From: Peptoniphilaceae bacterium
Lineage (GTDB): Bacteria; Bacillota; Clostridia; Tissierellales; Peptoniphilaceae
Assembly: GCA_029983595.1 (NCBI GenBank)
Contig: JASBZD010000053.1
Span: forward strand, 1 to 8,226
Length of the DNA stretch: 8,226 nt
Direction of reading: 5' to 3'
Positions 1 to 6,273 of the stretch are shown in pieces. Made by a program: the position numbers and the translations under genes. Under the pieces are notes generated by a model. That model made no database searches. It saw only the letters and a list, made by a program, of their open reading frames with translations, and was not told the origin of the DNA. The first letter of the stretch is position 1. Each line of letters begins with the position of its first letter.

Positions 1-578
1 CCTATTATTCCAACAGCTAGTCCATTTCTAAGATGAAAAATCTCTGGATGATTAGATATAATATCTAGAGATAATGAAGGGAGAATAAATCCTGCCAGAA
101 ATCCTAAAAAAGACCCTAGTATAAAGCTTTCTGAAATAAATGAAATATAACCAACTATAGGACATAATCCGCTAGTAGCTAGAACTAAAGGTGCATATTC
201 TCTTAATGAAAAATTATTTAATTTTAAAAATGTAATGGCACCGATAATAGGAAATATAATATTATATGGATTTTTTCCAAGAAGAGCATATCCTGTTATG
301 GTCATGCACGCTGAGATAGATAATCCATTTAATGGAGCATCCATAATTTTTATTACTAAAATTCCGATAAGTGTAGAGAGTCCGGCGTTAGTTAACGCAG
401 ATCCTATGCTTCCTACTGACATATTATCAACTGGAGCTATATTATTAAATTTTAAGATTTTAACTAGACCTCTTATTAAATCATGAGGATTATCAAAAAT
501 AAATCCAGCAATTATTAAAATTAAGGATAAAAATATAAGAAATCTATTCCAGAATATATTTTTATTTATTTTATTCAT
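1..578 (-). CDS. DUF1576-type polytopic membrane protein, partial (N-terminal 192 residues)
   Basis: Read on the minus strand from an ATG at 578-576, the frame stays open to the left edge, so the C-terminal half is outside the window. GGAG at 588-585 lies six bases before the ATG and supports this start. The visible part is very hydrophobic: a first helix at about residues 9-28, then several Gly-rich helices. It aligns without gaps to the N-terminal half of the complete protein at 1115-2368. Over residues 51-117 I count about 38 of 67 identities, including IGSAL at 58-62, NAG at 64-66, ACM at 90-92 and GKNP at 101-104. The visible part ends in RNGLAVGII, matching NNGFSLGII of the paralog. I assign it to the DUF1576 family from memory of that family's pattern. 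Function is unknown; a transport role is only inferred from the fold-like repetition. It is probably intact, but its end cannot be seen. Confidence 0.85.
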   Translation of the reverse strand, partial: MNKINKNIFWNRFLIFLSLILIIAGFIFDNPHDLIRGLVKILKFNNIAPVDNMSVGSIGSALTNAGLSTLIGILVIKIMDAPLNGLSISACMTITGYALLGKNPYNIIFPIIGAITFLKLNNFSLREYAPLVLATSGLCPIVGYISFISESFILGSFLGFLAGFILPSLSLDIISNHPEIFHLRNGLAVGII

Positions 579-634
579 TTATTTCTCCAATTTTTAATGT
601 TTTTGTAACTAATTATAAAAAATTATATAGTATA

Positions 635-663
635 ATTATATAAAGATAAAATATTAACAACAA
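635..663 (-). promoter_or_regulatory. Putative promoter of the left DUF1576 gene, overlapping a symmetric -10
   Basis: On the minus strand TTGTTG (663-658), a 17-base spacer and TATAAT (640-635) form a plausible sigma-A promoter, giving a leader of about 50 bases before the ATG at 578. The -10 is part of the perfect palindrome TATAATTATA (631-640), so the plus strand also reads TATAAT at 631-636, suitably placed for the divergent gene at 688. The plus-strand -35 is poor (TTGTAA at 603-608 is 22 bases away). Predicted by eye only. Confidence 0.4.
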
Positions 664-687
664 TTATTATTACTAAGGAGGCGTATT

Positions 688-1080
688 TTGGATAAATATA
701 GAAAACTCGAATTTTTATTTTTCTTAGGTTTGCTTACTAATATTTTGCTTTCTGTGTTAAGGCAATTAGAAGTAATAGGTAGTACGAGAATACAGTCTAT
801 TATAGCTATTGCAATTATTGTAGTGACGGTATTATACATGATTTCTTATTTTAGAAATAAACCTTATGATAAAGAAAACGCTCAAGTTACATTTAAAGAA
901 ATTCCAAAGCACGATAAAATCATTTCAATAGTTGCGCTCTTTATGTTTTTTATATTAGTTATGATCTACTTAATTGGCATTAACTCGATGGATAAAAATT
1001 TAGTTATTGGAATTGCTGTTACTACATATATTTTAATGATCTATGCAAATATCGTAAGATATAAAGCATATGACATTTAA
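688..1080 (+). CDS. Small four-helix membrane protein of unknown function
   Basis: A 130-residue protein starts at TTG (688-690), chosen because a full AAGGAGG at 675-681 sits six bases upstream; no ATG nearby has such a site. I do not recognise a family. Four hydrophobic segments are visible at about residues 8-25, 36-55, 79-98 and 104-121. They are arranged as two hairpins joined by a charged central stretch (about 56-77, with KPYDKENAQ and KHDK). There is no signal-peptidase site and no catalytic motif. It lies between two paralogous minus-strand DUF1576 genes, divergent from the left one and convergent with the right one, and is transcribed alone, ending at the hairpin at 1083-1113. A small accessory partner of the neighbouring membrane proteins is possible, but nothing in the sequence proves it. 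The strong ribosome binding site and clean ends argue that the gene is real. Confidence 0.75.
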   Translation: MDKYRKLEFLFFLGLLTNILLSVLRQLEVIGSTRIQSIIAIAIIVVTVLYMISYFRNKPYDKENAQVTFKEIPKHDKIISIVALFMFFILVMIYLIGINSMDKNLVIGIAVTTYILMIYANIVRYKAYDI

Positions 1081-1082
1081 AA

Positions 1083-1116
1083 AAAGGCTAGGAGTTTAAA
1101 TCTCTTAGCCTTTCTT
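1083..1116. terminator. Bidirectional hairpin terminator between convergent genes
   Basis: AAAGGCTAGGAG (1083-1094) pairs with CTCTTAGCCTTT (1102-1113) as a 12-bp stem with one G-U pair and a seven-base loop. On the plus strand TTTCTT ends the structure; on the minus strand the A run at 1081-1085 becomes a T tract. It begins three bases after the stop of the gene at 688-1080 and nearly abuts the stop of the minus-strand gene at 1115, so it can serve both. Confidence 0.85.
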
Positions 1117-2368
1117 AATATCTTCTATCTTTTTTCACATGAATAATATCATAAAATGGTAGGATTATAGTAGATACTAACCCTGCGGCAAATCCATTAT
1201 TATATAATACTAGTCCATCGTGTAAAAATCCAGTTCGGGTAACTAGCGCGGCGTGGGCTATTCCTGCTATGATCCCTTTTATTACTCCATATTTTCCTGC
1301 TATTGGCGCTAAAGTGGTGCCAAATAGTGCAGCTATAGTAAATGACTCTGAGTTAACATCATATATTCCGACAGTTCCCGCTATAAAAATTCCTAGCATT
1401 ATTGGAAATGCATTTCTAGGATGTAGTCCAAAAGTAGAAAATGCCATCATTACTATTACGCCACCTAATGTTATACCATTTAGGTTTGAGTCAATTAATA
1501 AAACATAAGTAAGCCCCATAATTCCTACTAGTCCCATATTAAATAGTACAGTAGAATATGAATATTCTGTCGCAAACGAAGAAGGAGAAATACCGACTCT
1601 TTTTAGAAGTGATTTATATTCACCAAATCCTTTTCTAAGAAAAAGTTGAGGAAGTAGTAATAAGATCATAAACCCATACATTATATATACTAGTCTATAG
1701 TCAGTATAAGTCATTACCACATTTGTGCTAGTTACTTCTATCCCAAACATAGTAAGAAGTGCAGCGGCAAGAGATCCTATTATACCTAGAGAGAATCCAT
1801 TATTATAATGAGAATAGCCATAATGAACAGATACGACGTTATGAGAAACTGGGGGCATAATAAATCCTATTATGAATCCGATAATTGGGCCTAAAATCAC
1901 ACCATGGAGAGTATTAAATCCCTCAAAATATGTAATATAACTTACTATTGGCGCGATTCCACACGCAAATAATGCGGTAGGAGTATATTTTTCTAAATCC
2001 TCAAGATTAAATAGCGCAAAAGCATATACGCCTAAAATAGGTGGCAGAATATTAAATGGATTTTTACCTAAAAGTGCGAATCCTGTAATATTCATACATG
2101 CAGCTACAACTGAACCAGAAATAGGCGTTTTAGTTATATTAATAAAGAATACTCCGATTAGAGTACAGATACCTGCATTTATTAATGCCGATCCAATTGT
2201 CCCAATTTGCATATAATCGCTAAGTAATAAACTAGGAGAAGTCAATATATTTCTATAACCTTCTACTATCTCGGTAGGAGTATTAAAATAAAACCCTGTT
2301 CCTATTAAAAAAACAGAGAAAACTACTAAAAATAATGTCCAAAATTCTAAATCTCGTTTTAAAGTCAT
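1115..2368 (-). CDS. DUF1576-type polytopic membrane protein with two homologous halves
   Basis: A 417-residue integral membrane protein starting at ATG 2368-2366, with AAGGAT at 2379-2374 as ribosome binding site five bases upstream. It has a first helix at about 10-28 and many more Gly-rich helices. I assign it to DUF1576, a Firmicutes family without known function. The protein repeats itself. N64, G66, G85, G101, P104, N106, P109 and G113 in the first half correspond, with constant offset 213, to N277, G279, G298, G314, P317, N319, P322 and G326 in the second. Further on, IAPI (138-141) matches LAPI (353-356), and YNNGF (188-192) matches YNNGF (389-393). Between the halves is a polar linker around 244-270. 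Such internal duplication is typical of channels and secondary transporters, so a transport function is a reasonable inference; the substrate is unknown. It is divergent from coaX and paralogous to the gene at 1-578. It ends in a basic tail, KKDRRY. Confidence 0.88.
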   Translation of the reverse strand: MTLKRDLEFWTLFLVVFSVFLIGTGFYFNTPTEIVEGYRNILTSPSLLLSDYMQIGTIGSALINAGICTLIGVFFINITKTPISGSVVAACMNITGFALLGKNPFNILPPILGVYAFALFNLEDLEKYTPTALFACGIAPIVSYITYFEGFNTLHGVILGPIIGFIIGFIMPPVSHNVVSVHYGYSHYNNGFSLGIIGSLAAALLTMFGIEVTSTNVVMTYTDYRLVYIMYGFMILLLLPQLFLRKGFGEYKSLLKRVGISPSSFATEYSYSTVLFNMGLVGIMGLTYVLLIDSNLNGITLGGVIVMMAFSTFGLHPRNAFPIMLGIFIAGTVGIYDVNSESFTIAALFGTTLAPIAGKYGVIKGIIAGIAHAALVTRTGFLHDGLVLYNNGFAAGLVSTIILPFYDIIHVKKDRRY

Positions 2369-2402
2369 TAGTAATCCTTAAATGTTAAAAAAAATTAATT
2401 AT

Positions 2403-2411
2403 TGGTATAAT
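2403..2411 (+). promoter_or_regulatory. Putative extended -10 promoter of coaX
   Basis: TGG followed by TATAAT (2403-2411) is an extended -10 element, about 50 bases before the coaX TTG. The -35 region is weak (TGTTAA at 2383-2388, 17 bases upstream), which is common for extended -10 promoters. The -10 lies in the palindrome TATAATTATA (2406-2415), so the minus strand carries TATAAT at 2415-2410, a candidate -10 for the divergent DUF1576 gene starting at 2368. Visual prediction only. Confidence 0.45.
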
Positions 2412-2461
2412 TATATTATAAAATTTTAAAGATTAAAAGAATTTTTATATAGGAGAAAAAA

Positions 2462-3235
2462 TTGTTACTAGTAATAGATATTGGAAATACAAATATTGTA
2501 ATTGGTGCGTATGAAAAAGATGATTTAATAATGGAAAGTAGAATATCGACTAATAAGATTTCTACATTAGACGAATATGGCTTAGTCATTAAGATGATTC
2601 TAGATAATGAAAAAATCAGTATAGATAGAATAAAAGATATAATAATAAGTTCTGTAGTTCCAGAACTAATGAATGCCATGGTTTCAGCATGTAAGAAGTA
2701 TTTTAAAATTGATCCAAAAATCGTCTTAGAAAATATAGACCCTGGAATGACAAATCTATATGACAACCCTAGCCAAGTAGGAGCTGATAGAATTGTAAAT
2801 GCAGTAGCGGCATATGAAAAATATGGTGGTCCATTAATAGTTATAGATTTAGGTACTGCTATTACGTTTGATGTAATTAGTAGAGATAGGGAATATATCG
2901 GTGGGGCAATCCTTCCCGGTATAAAAATCTCTTCTGAAGCGCTATTTGCAAGAGCTTCTAAACTTACAAAAGTAGAAATTATAAAAGTTGATAATGTAAT
3001 AGGTAAAAATACAGAGTATTCTATCCAGTCCGGTTTATATTATGGATATCTAGGGGCCATAGATTCGATGGTAGAGAGAATTATCGACGAGATAGGTGAA
3101 AGTAAAGAAGATGTAAAAGTTGTAGCTACTGGTGGATTTTCAGATTTTATATTAGAAGATAGCAAATATGTAGAATATGCTGATCATATGCTAACTCTAG
3201 AAGGTCTAAAATTTATATATGAAAATAATAGATAA
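2462..3235 (+). CDS. coaX: Type III pantothenate kinase
   Basis: A cytoplasmic enzyme that phosphorylates pantothenate to 4'-phosphopantothenate with ATP, the first committed step of coenzyme A synthesis. The protein has 257 residues, usual for CoaX. The start is TTG at 2462-2464: AGGAG at 2451-2455 is six bases upstream and the DIGNTN motif follows immediately. This phosphate-binding motif of the ASKHA (acetate/sugar kinase, Hsp70, actin) fold is at residues 6-11. The GADR motif of the pantothenate pocket is at 107-110, its Asp109 being the expected catalytic base. DLGTA is at 129-133, GGAILPG at 147-153 and ATGGF at 222-226. All family motifs are present, so it should be active. The type III enzyme is known to need a monovalent cation and to escape CoA feedback inhibition; both are family knowledge. 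It converges with coaBC, which supplies the next two steps, but lies on the opposite strand with its own promoter and terminator. Confidence 0.97.
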   Translation: MLLVIDIGNTNIVIGAYEKDDLIMESRISTNKISTLDEYGLVIKMILDNEKISIDRIKDIIISSVVPELMNAMVSACKKYFKIDPKIVLENIDPGMTNLYDNPSQVGADRIVNAVAAYEKYGGPLIVIDLGTAITFDVISRDREYIGGAILPGIKISSEALFARASKLTKVEIIKVDNVIGKNTEYSIQSGLYYGYLGAIDSMVERIIDEIGESKEDVKVVATGGFSDFILEDSKYVEYADHMLTLEGLKFIYENNR

Positions 3236-3259
3236 GGGCGGGAAATTCCCACCCTTTTT
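3234..3259 (+). terminator. Hairpin terminator after coaX
   Basis: AAGGG C GGGA pairs with TCCC A CCCTT around an AAT loop, with one C/A mismatch, and runs into TTTTT (3255-3259). The stem overlaps the coaX stop codon. On the minus strand the same hairpin is followed by only a few T residues, so it is a weaker terminator for coaBC, whose stop lies at 3264-3266. Confidence 0.8.
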
Positions 3260-3263
3260 AACT

Positions 3264-4460
3264 TTAAATTCTTTCAATAATTTTATCAATTAACTTTTCT
3301 GCGATTTCTGATTTTTTCATAATTGGAAGATTTTCTACTTTTCCATCTTTTGAAATAATCGTAACAATATTATCATCTGATGCAAATCCAGTAGTTTCTG
3401 ATTTTATATTATTTAAAACAATCATATCTAGATTTTTTGATTCTAGCTTTTTAGTTGCATTTTCTATTTCATTTTGCGATTCTGCAGCAAAACCTACAGT
3501 AAATTGGTGAGTTTTCTTCTCTCCGACTAACTTTGCCACATCTGGATTTTTAGTAAATTCAATTTTTAGATTTTCATCTTTTGATTTTTTTATTTTTTCT
3601 TCAGAATAATCTAGAGGTTTAAAATCTGCTGGTGCGGCTGGTTGGATTAAAATATCACAGTTATCAAAATTTTCCAAAACGACATTTTTAAGCTCTTCAG
3701 TTGTCTTGATTTTTATCATCTTATCTACTTTTGGTGGCTTAATACTTGTTGGCCCAGATATTAAAGTTACATCTGCACCTCGTTTTTTGGCTTCTTTTGC
3801 TATTTCATATCCAGTTTTTCCTGATGATCTATTTGTTATATATCTTACTGGATCTAGCGGTTCAACTGTTGGGCCTGCAGTAACTACGACTTTTTTACCT
3901 TCTAAGTCTTTTTTATAAAGCGCAGTATCTATTTCATCTACTATTTCAGACGGTTCTAGCATTTTGCCATCTCCAATGTCCATGCACGCTAGTAGATCAT
4001 GTGCAGTGCCTAAAATTATATATCCTCTATTTCTTAATATTTCAAGATTTTTACGAGTTGCTTCATTATTTAGCATATAAGTATTCATAGATGGAACTAT
4101 TATTACAGGGGAGCGAGAAGCTAGCATAATAGATGTTAGTAAATTATCTGCTATTCCATTAGATATTTTAGCTATTGTATTGGCTGAAGCTGGTGCAATT
4201 ACTATAATATCGGCCCATTTAGCTAGTTCAATATGTTCTACTTCTGCAGTATGTCTATTTTTAGTAAACATTTCTGTATAAACTAGATTACTAGACATAG
4301 TCTCGAAAGTAAGTGGTGTCACAAATTCTGTAGCTGCTTTAGTCATTACAACTTTTATATTTGCATTATTTTTTCTAAGTAATGAGCATATTCCAGGAGA
4401 TTTATATGCAGCGATTCCCCCAGTTACTCCTAATAAAATATTTTTATTTTCTAATTTCAA
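3264..4460 (-). CDS. coaBC: Bifunctional phosphopantothenoylcysteine decarboxylase / phosphopantothenate-cysteine ligase
   Basis: A 398-residue cytoplasmic flavoenzyme for steps two and three of CoA synthesis. The CoaB part joins 4'-phosphopantothenate to cysteine using CTP; the FMN-dependent CoaC part decarboxylates the product to 4'-phosphopantetheine. The N-terminal CoaC domain (about 1-180) shows GVTGGIAAYK at 11-20, catalytic His76 in VEHIELAKWAD, PSMNTYM at 123-129 with Asn126, and Cys159 in the LACMDIGDGKM loop. These agree within one position with His75, Asn125 and Cys158 of the E. coli enzyme. The CoaB domain (about 188-398) has AGPTVEPLDPVRYITNRSSG, containing Asn210, and the KIKK lysines at 289-292. 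The usual AAVADF reads AAPADF here (275-280), a mild variant. The start is TTG 4460-4458 with AAGGTGA at 4473-4467 upstream; no in-frame ATG is as well placed. It is monocistronic and divergent from the serS leader. TATAAT at 4490-4485 on the minus strand may be its -10. Confidence 0.97.
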   Translation of the reverse strand: MKLENKNILLGVTGGIAAYKSPGICSLLRKNNANIKVVMTKAATEFVTPLTFETMSSNLVYTEMFTKNRHTAEVEHIELAKWADIIVIAPASANTIAKISNGIADNLLTSIMLASRSPVIIVPSMNTYMLNNEATRKNLEILRNRGYIILGTAHDLLACMDIGDGKMLEPSEIVDEIDTALYKKDLEGKKVVVTAGPTVEPLDPVRYITNRSSGKTGYEIAKEAKKRGADVTLISGPTSIKPPKVDKMIKIKTTEELKNVVLENFDNCDILIQPAAPADFKPLDYSEEKIKKSKDENLKIEFTKNPDVAKLVGEKKTHQFTVGFAAESQNEIENATKKLESKNLDMIVLNNIKSETTGFASDDNIVTIISKDGKVENLPIMKKSEIAEKLIDKIIERI

Positions 4461-4535
4461 TATTATTCACCTTTTTTCTACATAATTATAATATATATAC
4501 CCATTTAATTAGCTCTTTTATTAATTTTTAAATTC

Positions 4536-4544
4536 TGTTATAAT
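4536..4544 (+). promoter_or_regulatory. Extended -10 promoter of the serS leader
   Basis: TGT followed by TATAAT (4536-4544) is a good extended -10; TTTTAT at 4516-4521 is a weak -35 at 17 bases. Transcription would start near 4551, just before the first strand of the T-box Stem I. The rest of the 4461-4763 gap is filled by the coaBC upstream signals and the T-box leader. Confidence 0.6.
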
Positions 4545-4550
4545 AGGGTT

Positions 4551-4742
4551 AATTTAATAGTTGCGATAATAAGACATAGTAAATTCCTATGAAGTTTTAA
4601 GAGAGTATGCGTTTGGTGAGAGTATATAGCGGATGGGTTTTGAATCTACCTTTAGCAATTTTTATAAAGTGAGCCTTTTTAGGCTAAGTTGGGTGGCAAC
4701 GCGGGTAAACTCGTCCCTTATATGGGAACGGGTATTTTTTTT
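4551..4742 (+). promoter_or_regulatory. T-box leader (tRNA-Ser sensing) of serS
   Basis: This leader RNA reads the charging state of tRNA-Ser. Stem I closes with TTGC (4561-4564) against GCAA (4654-4657). Inside it are the typical AGAGAG and GGTGAGAG segments of the distal arm. The 3' side reads TGAATCTACCTTT: after GAA comes the specifier TCT (4645-4647), a serine codon, followed by the usual ACC. The conserved antiterminator motif GGGTGGCAACGCGGG is at 4691-4705. Its bulge TGGC (4694-4697) can pair with GCCA, the 3' end expected of tRNA-Ser with discriminator G. Uncharged tRNA would hold the antiterminator and allow serS transcription; charged tRNA would let the terminator at 4709-4742 form. 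The exact 5' end is inferred from the promoter. Confidence 0.95.
4709..4742 (+). terminator. Regulated intrinsic terminator of the T-box leader
   Basis: ACTCGTCCC (4709-4717) pairs with GGGAACGGGT (4724-4733), with one bulged base and one G-U pair, around a six-base loop, followed by eight T residues (4735-4742). The antiterminator would pair AGTT (4687-4690) with AACT (4708-4711), which uses the start of the terminator's 5' arm; this is the switch expected of a transcriptional T-box. Confidence 0.9.
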
Positions 4743-4763
4743 GTTTAGATTAGGGAGGATAAT

Positions 4764-6050
4764 ATGATTGATATTAAACTTATAAGAGAAAATCCAGAGT
4801 TAGTAAAAGAAAATATTAAGAAAAAATTCCAAGATGAAAAACTTCCTTTAGTAGATGAAGTATGGAAGTTGGACGTTGAATTTAGAGAAGCTAAAACTAA
4901 AGCTGACAATCTAAGAGGCGATAGAAATAAAATATCTAAAGAAATTGGTGCTTTTATGGCTAAAGGCGAAAAAGATAAAGCTGAAGAGGCTAAATCTAAA
5001 GTAGTAGAAGTAAACCAAATGATAGAGGCTTTAGAAAAAAAAGAAGTAGAGCTTGAAGAAGAGATTTATAAACGCATGTCAGTTATTCCTAATATTGTGG
5101 CTGATGAAGTTCCAATAGGAAAAGATGATACAGAAAATGTAGAGCTTGAAAAATATGGAGAGCCTATAAATCCTGATTATGAAGTGCCTCATCATATTGA
5201 TATTATGGAAAGCTTTAATGGAGTAGATTTAGACTCATCTCGTGATACTTCTGGAGCAGGATTTTATTATTTAAAAGGTGATATAGCTAGACTTCATTCA
5301 GCAGTTTTAACTTATGCACGCGATTTTATGATAGACCGTGGATATGAATATCATATTCCTCCATTTTTAATTAGATCAGATGTAGTTTCTGGTGTAATGA
5401 GTTTTGAAGAGATGGAAAATATGATGTATAAAATCGAAGGCGAAGATCTATATATGATAGGTACTAGCGAGCACTCTATGATAGGTAAATTTAGTAATAA
5501 GATAAATGAAAAAGAATCTTTACCTATAAAAGTTACTTCTTATTCTCCATGTTTTAGAAAAGAAGTAGGAGCACATGGTATAGAAGAACGCGGAGTATAT
5601 AGAGTTCATCAATTTGAAAAACAAGAGATGGTTATAGTTTGCGAGCCAGAAGATTCTATGAAATTTTATGAAGAGTTATGGCATAATTCAGTAGATTTCT
5701 TTAGATCAATGGATATTCCTGTTCGTACTTTAGCATGTTGTACTGGAGATTTAGCTGATCTAAAAGTTATTTCTCTAGATGTAGAAGCTTGGTCAGTAAG
5801 ACAACAAAAATATTTTGAAGTAGGATCATGCTCTAACCTAGGAGATGCTCAGGCTAGAAGACTAAATATCAGAGTACGTGGAGAAGATGGAAATTATTTT
5901 GCTCATACTCTAAATAATACTGTAATAGCTAGCCCTAGAGCTTTAATCTCTATTCTAGAAAATAAATATAATGAAGATGGAACTGTAGATATTCCAGAAG
6001 TTTTAAGACCTTATATGGGTGGAAAAGAAAAACTAGTTCCAGTTAAATAA
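4764..6050 (+). CDS. serS: Seryl-tRNA synthetase
   Basis: Class II aminoacyl-tRNA synthetase that charges tRNA-Ser, and normally tRNA-Sec, with serine in the cytoplasm. The protein has 428 residues, normal length. ATG 4764 follows AGGGAGG (4752-4758). The N-terminal tRNA-binding coiled-coil arm is rich in Lys and Glu at about 28-103. The catalytic core follows: motif 1 near 193-203, the serine-binding TSEH at 234-237, motif 2 at 263-286 (CFRKE through RVHQFEK), then SCSN (355-358), QARR (363-366), TLNN (382-385) and motif 3 with Arg392. Key class II arginines are present, so it should be active. Several motifs differ from the common bacterial form: GTSEH rather than PTAEV, CTGDL, and HTLNNT with PRA rather than HTLNGSG with GRT. 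These are closer to what I remember of archaeal-type SerRS. It is transcribed alone, under T-box control, and ends before the hairpin at 6071-6110. Confidence 0.97.
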   Translation: MIDIKLIRENPELVKENIKKKFQDEKLPLVDEVWKLDVEFREAKTKADNLRGDRNKISKEIGAFMAKGEKDKAEEAKSKVVEVNQMIEALEKKEVELEEEIYKRMSVIPNIVADEVPIGKDDTENVELEKYGEPINPDYEVPHHIDIMESFNGVDLDSSRDTSGAGFYYLKGDIARLHSAVLTYARDFMIDRGYEYHIPPFLIRSDVVSGVMSFEEMENMMYKIEGEDLYMIGTSEHSMIGKFSNKINEKESLPIKVTSYSPCFRKEVGAHGIEERGVYRVHQFEKQEMVIVCEPEDSMKFYEELWHNSVDFFRSMDIPVRTLACCTGDLADLKVISLDVEAWSVRQQKYFEVGSCSNLGDAQARRLNIRVRGEDGNYFAHTLNNTVIASPRALISILENKYNEDGTVDIPEVLRPYMGGKEKLVPVK

Positions 6051-6070
6051 AAATAAAAGACTTATTATAG

Positions 6071-6110
6071 CGACCTTTTAAGTAGATAAACTCTTATTAG
6101 GTCGTTTTTT
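6071..6110 (+). terminator. Hairpin terminator after serS
   Basis: CGACCT (6071-6076) pairs with AGGTCG (6099-6104). A second short stem, TAAG (6079-6082) with CTTA (6093-6096), sits inside, separated by a TT/TT internal loop. Six T residues follow (6105-6110). It lies 20 bases after the serS stop. Confidence 0.85.
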
Positions 6111-6206
6111 ATTATCTGAAACTAAAATTCTATAAAATTTTACAAAATTTTCAAATTTAACATAAGATTTCACATTCTTAAAAATGAAATTTATCCTGAT
6201 TTGAGT

Positions 6207-6226
6207 TATAATTCTATTAAATAGAA
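6207..6226 (+). promoter_or_regulatory. Putative -10 and operator-like dyad upstream of the deacetylase operon
   Basis: TATAAT at 6207-6212 is a candidate -10, about 60 bases before the ATG at 6274; no good -35 is visible. Overlapping its end is the odd-centred palindrome TTCTATT-A-AATAGAA (6212-6226), centred where transcription would start and therefore placed like a repressor operator. In such AT-rich DNA a dyad of this size can arise by chance. Confidence 0.35.
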
Positions 6227-6273
6227 ATAATATCTAAAAAAATTTTTATATATAGAATGATATGAGGTAAATT

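Noticed and set aside
235..486. Open frame of 83 codons on the plus strand
   Set aside because: Antisense to the left DUF1576 gene, whose minus-strand translation matches its paralog closely; no ribosome binding site.
654..839. Open frame of 61 codons on the minus strand
   Set aside because: Antisense to the start of the small membrane protein gene, which has a perfect AAGGAGG site; the minus frame has none.
1269..1508. Open frame on the plus strand within the second DUF1576 gene
   Set aside because: Shadow of a conserved membrane protein; composition mirrors the antisense of hydrophobic codons.
2416..2766. Open frame of 116 codons on the minus strand
   Set aside because: Overlaps the start of coaX, whose DIGNTN and GADR motifs are certain.
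3706..3918. Open frame of 70 codons on the plus strand
   Set aside because: Antisense to the CoaB domain of coaBC; no start signals.
6139..6173. Pho box (TTAACA-type direct repeats) upstream of the operon
   Set aside because: Only one good hexamer and loose relatives at 11-base spacing; too weak in such AT-rich DNA to call as a Pho regulon site.
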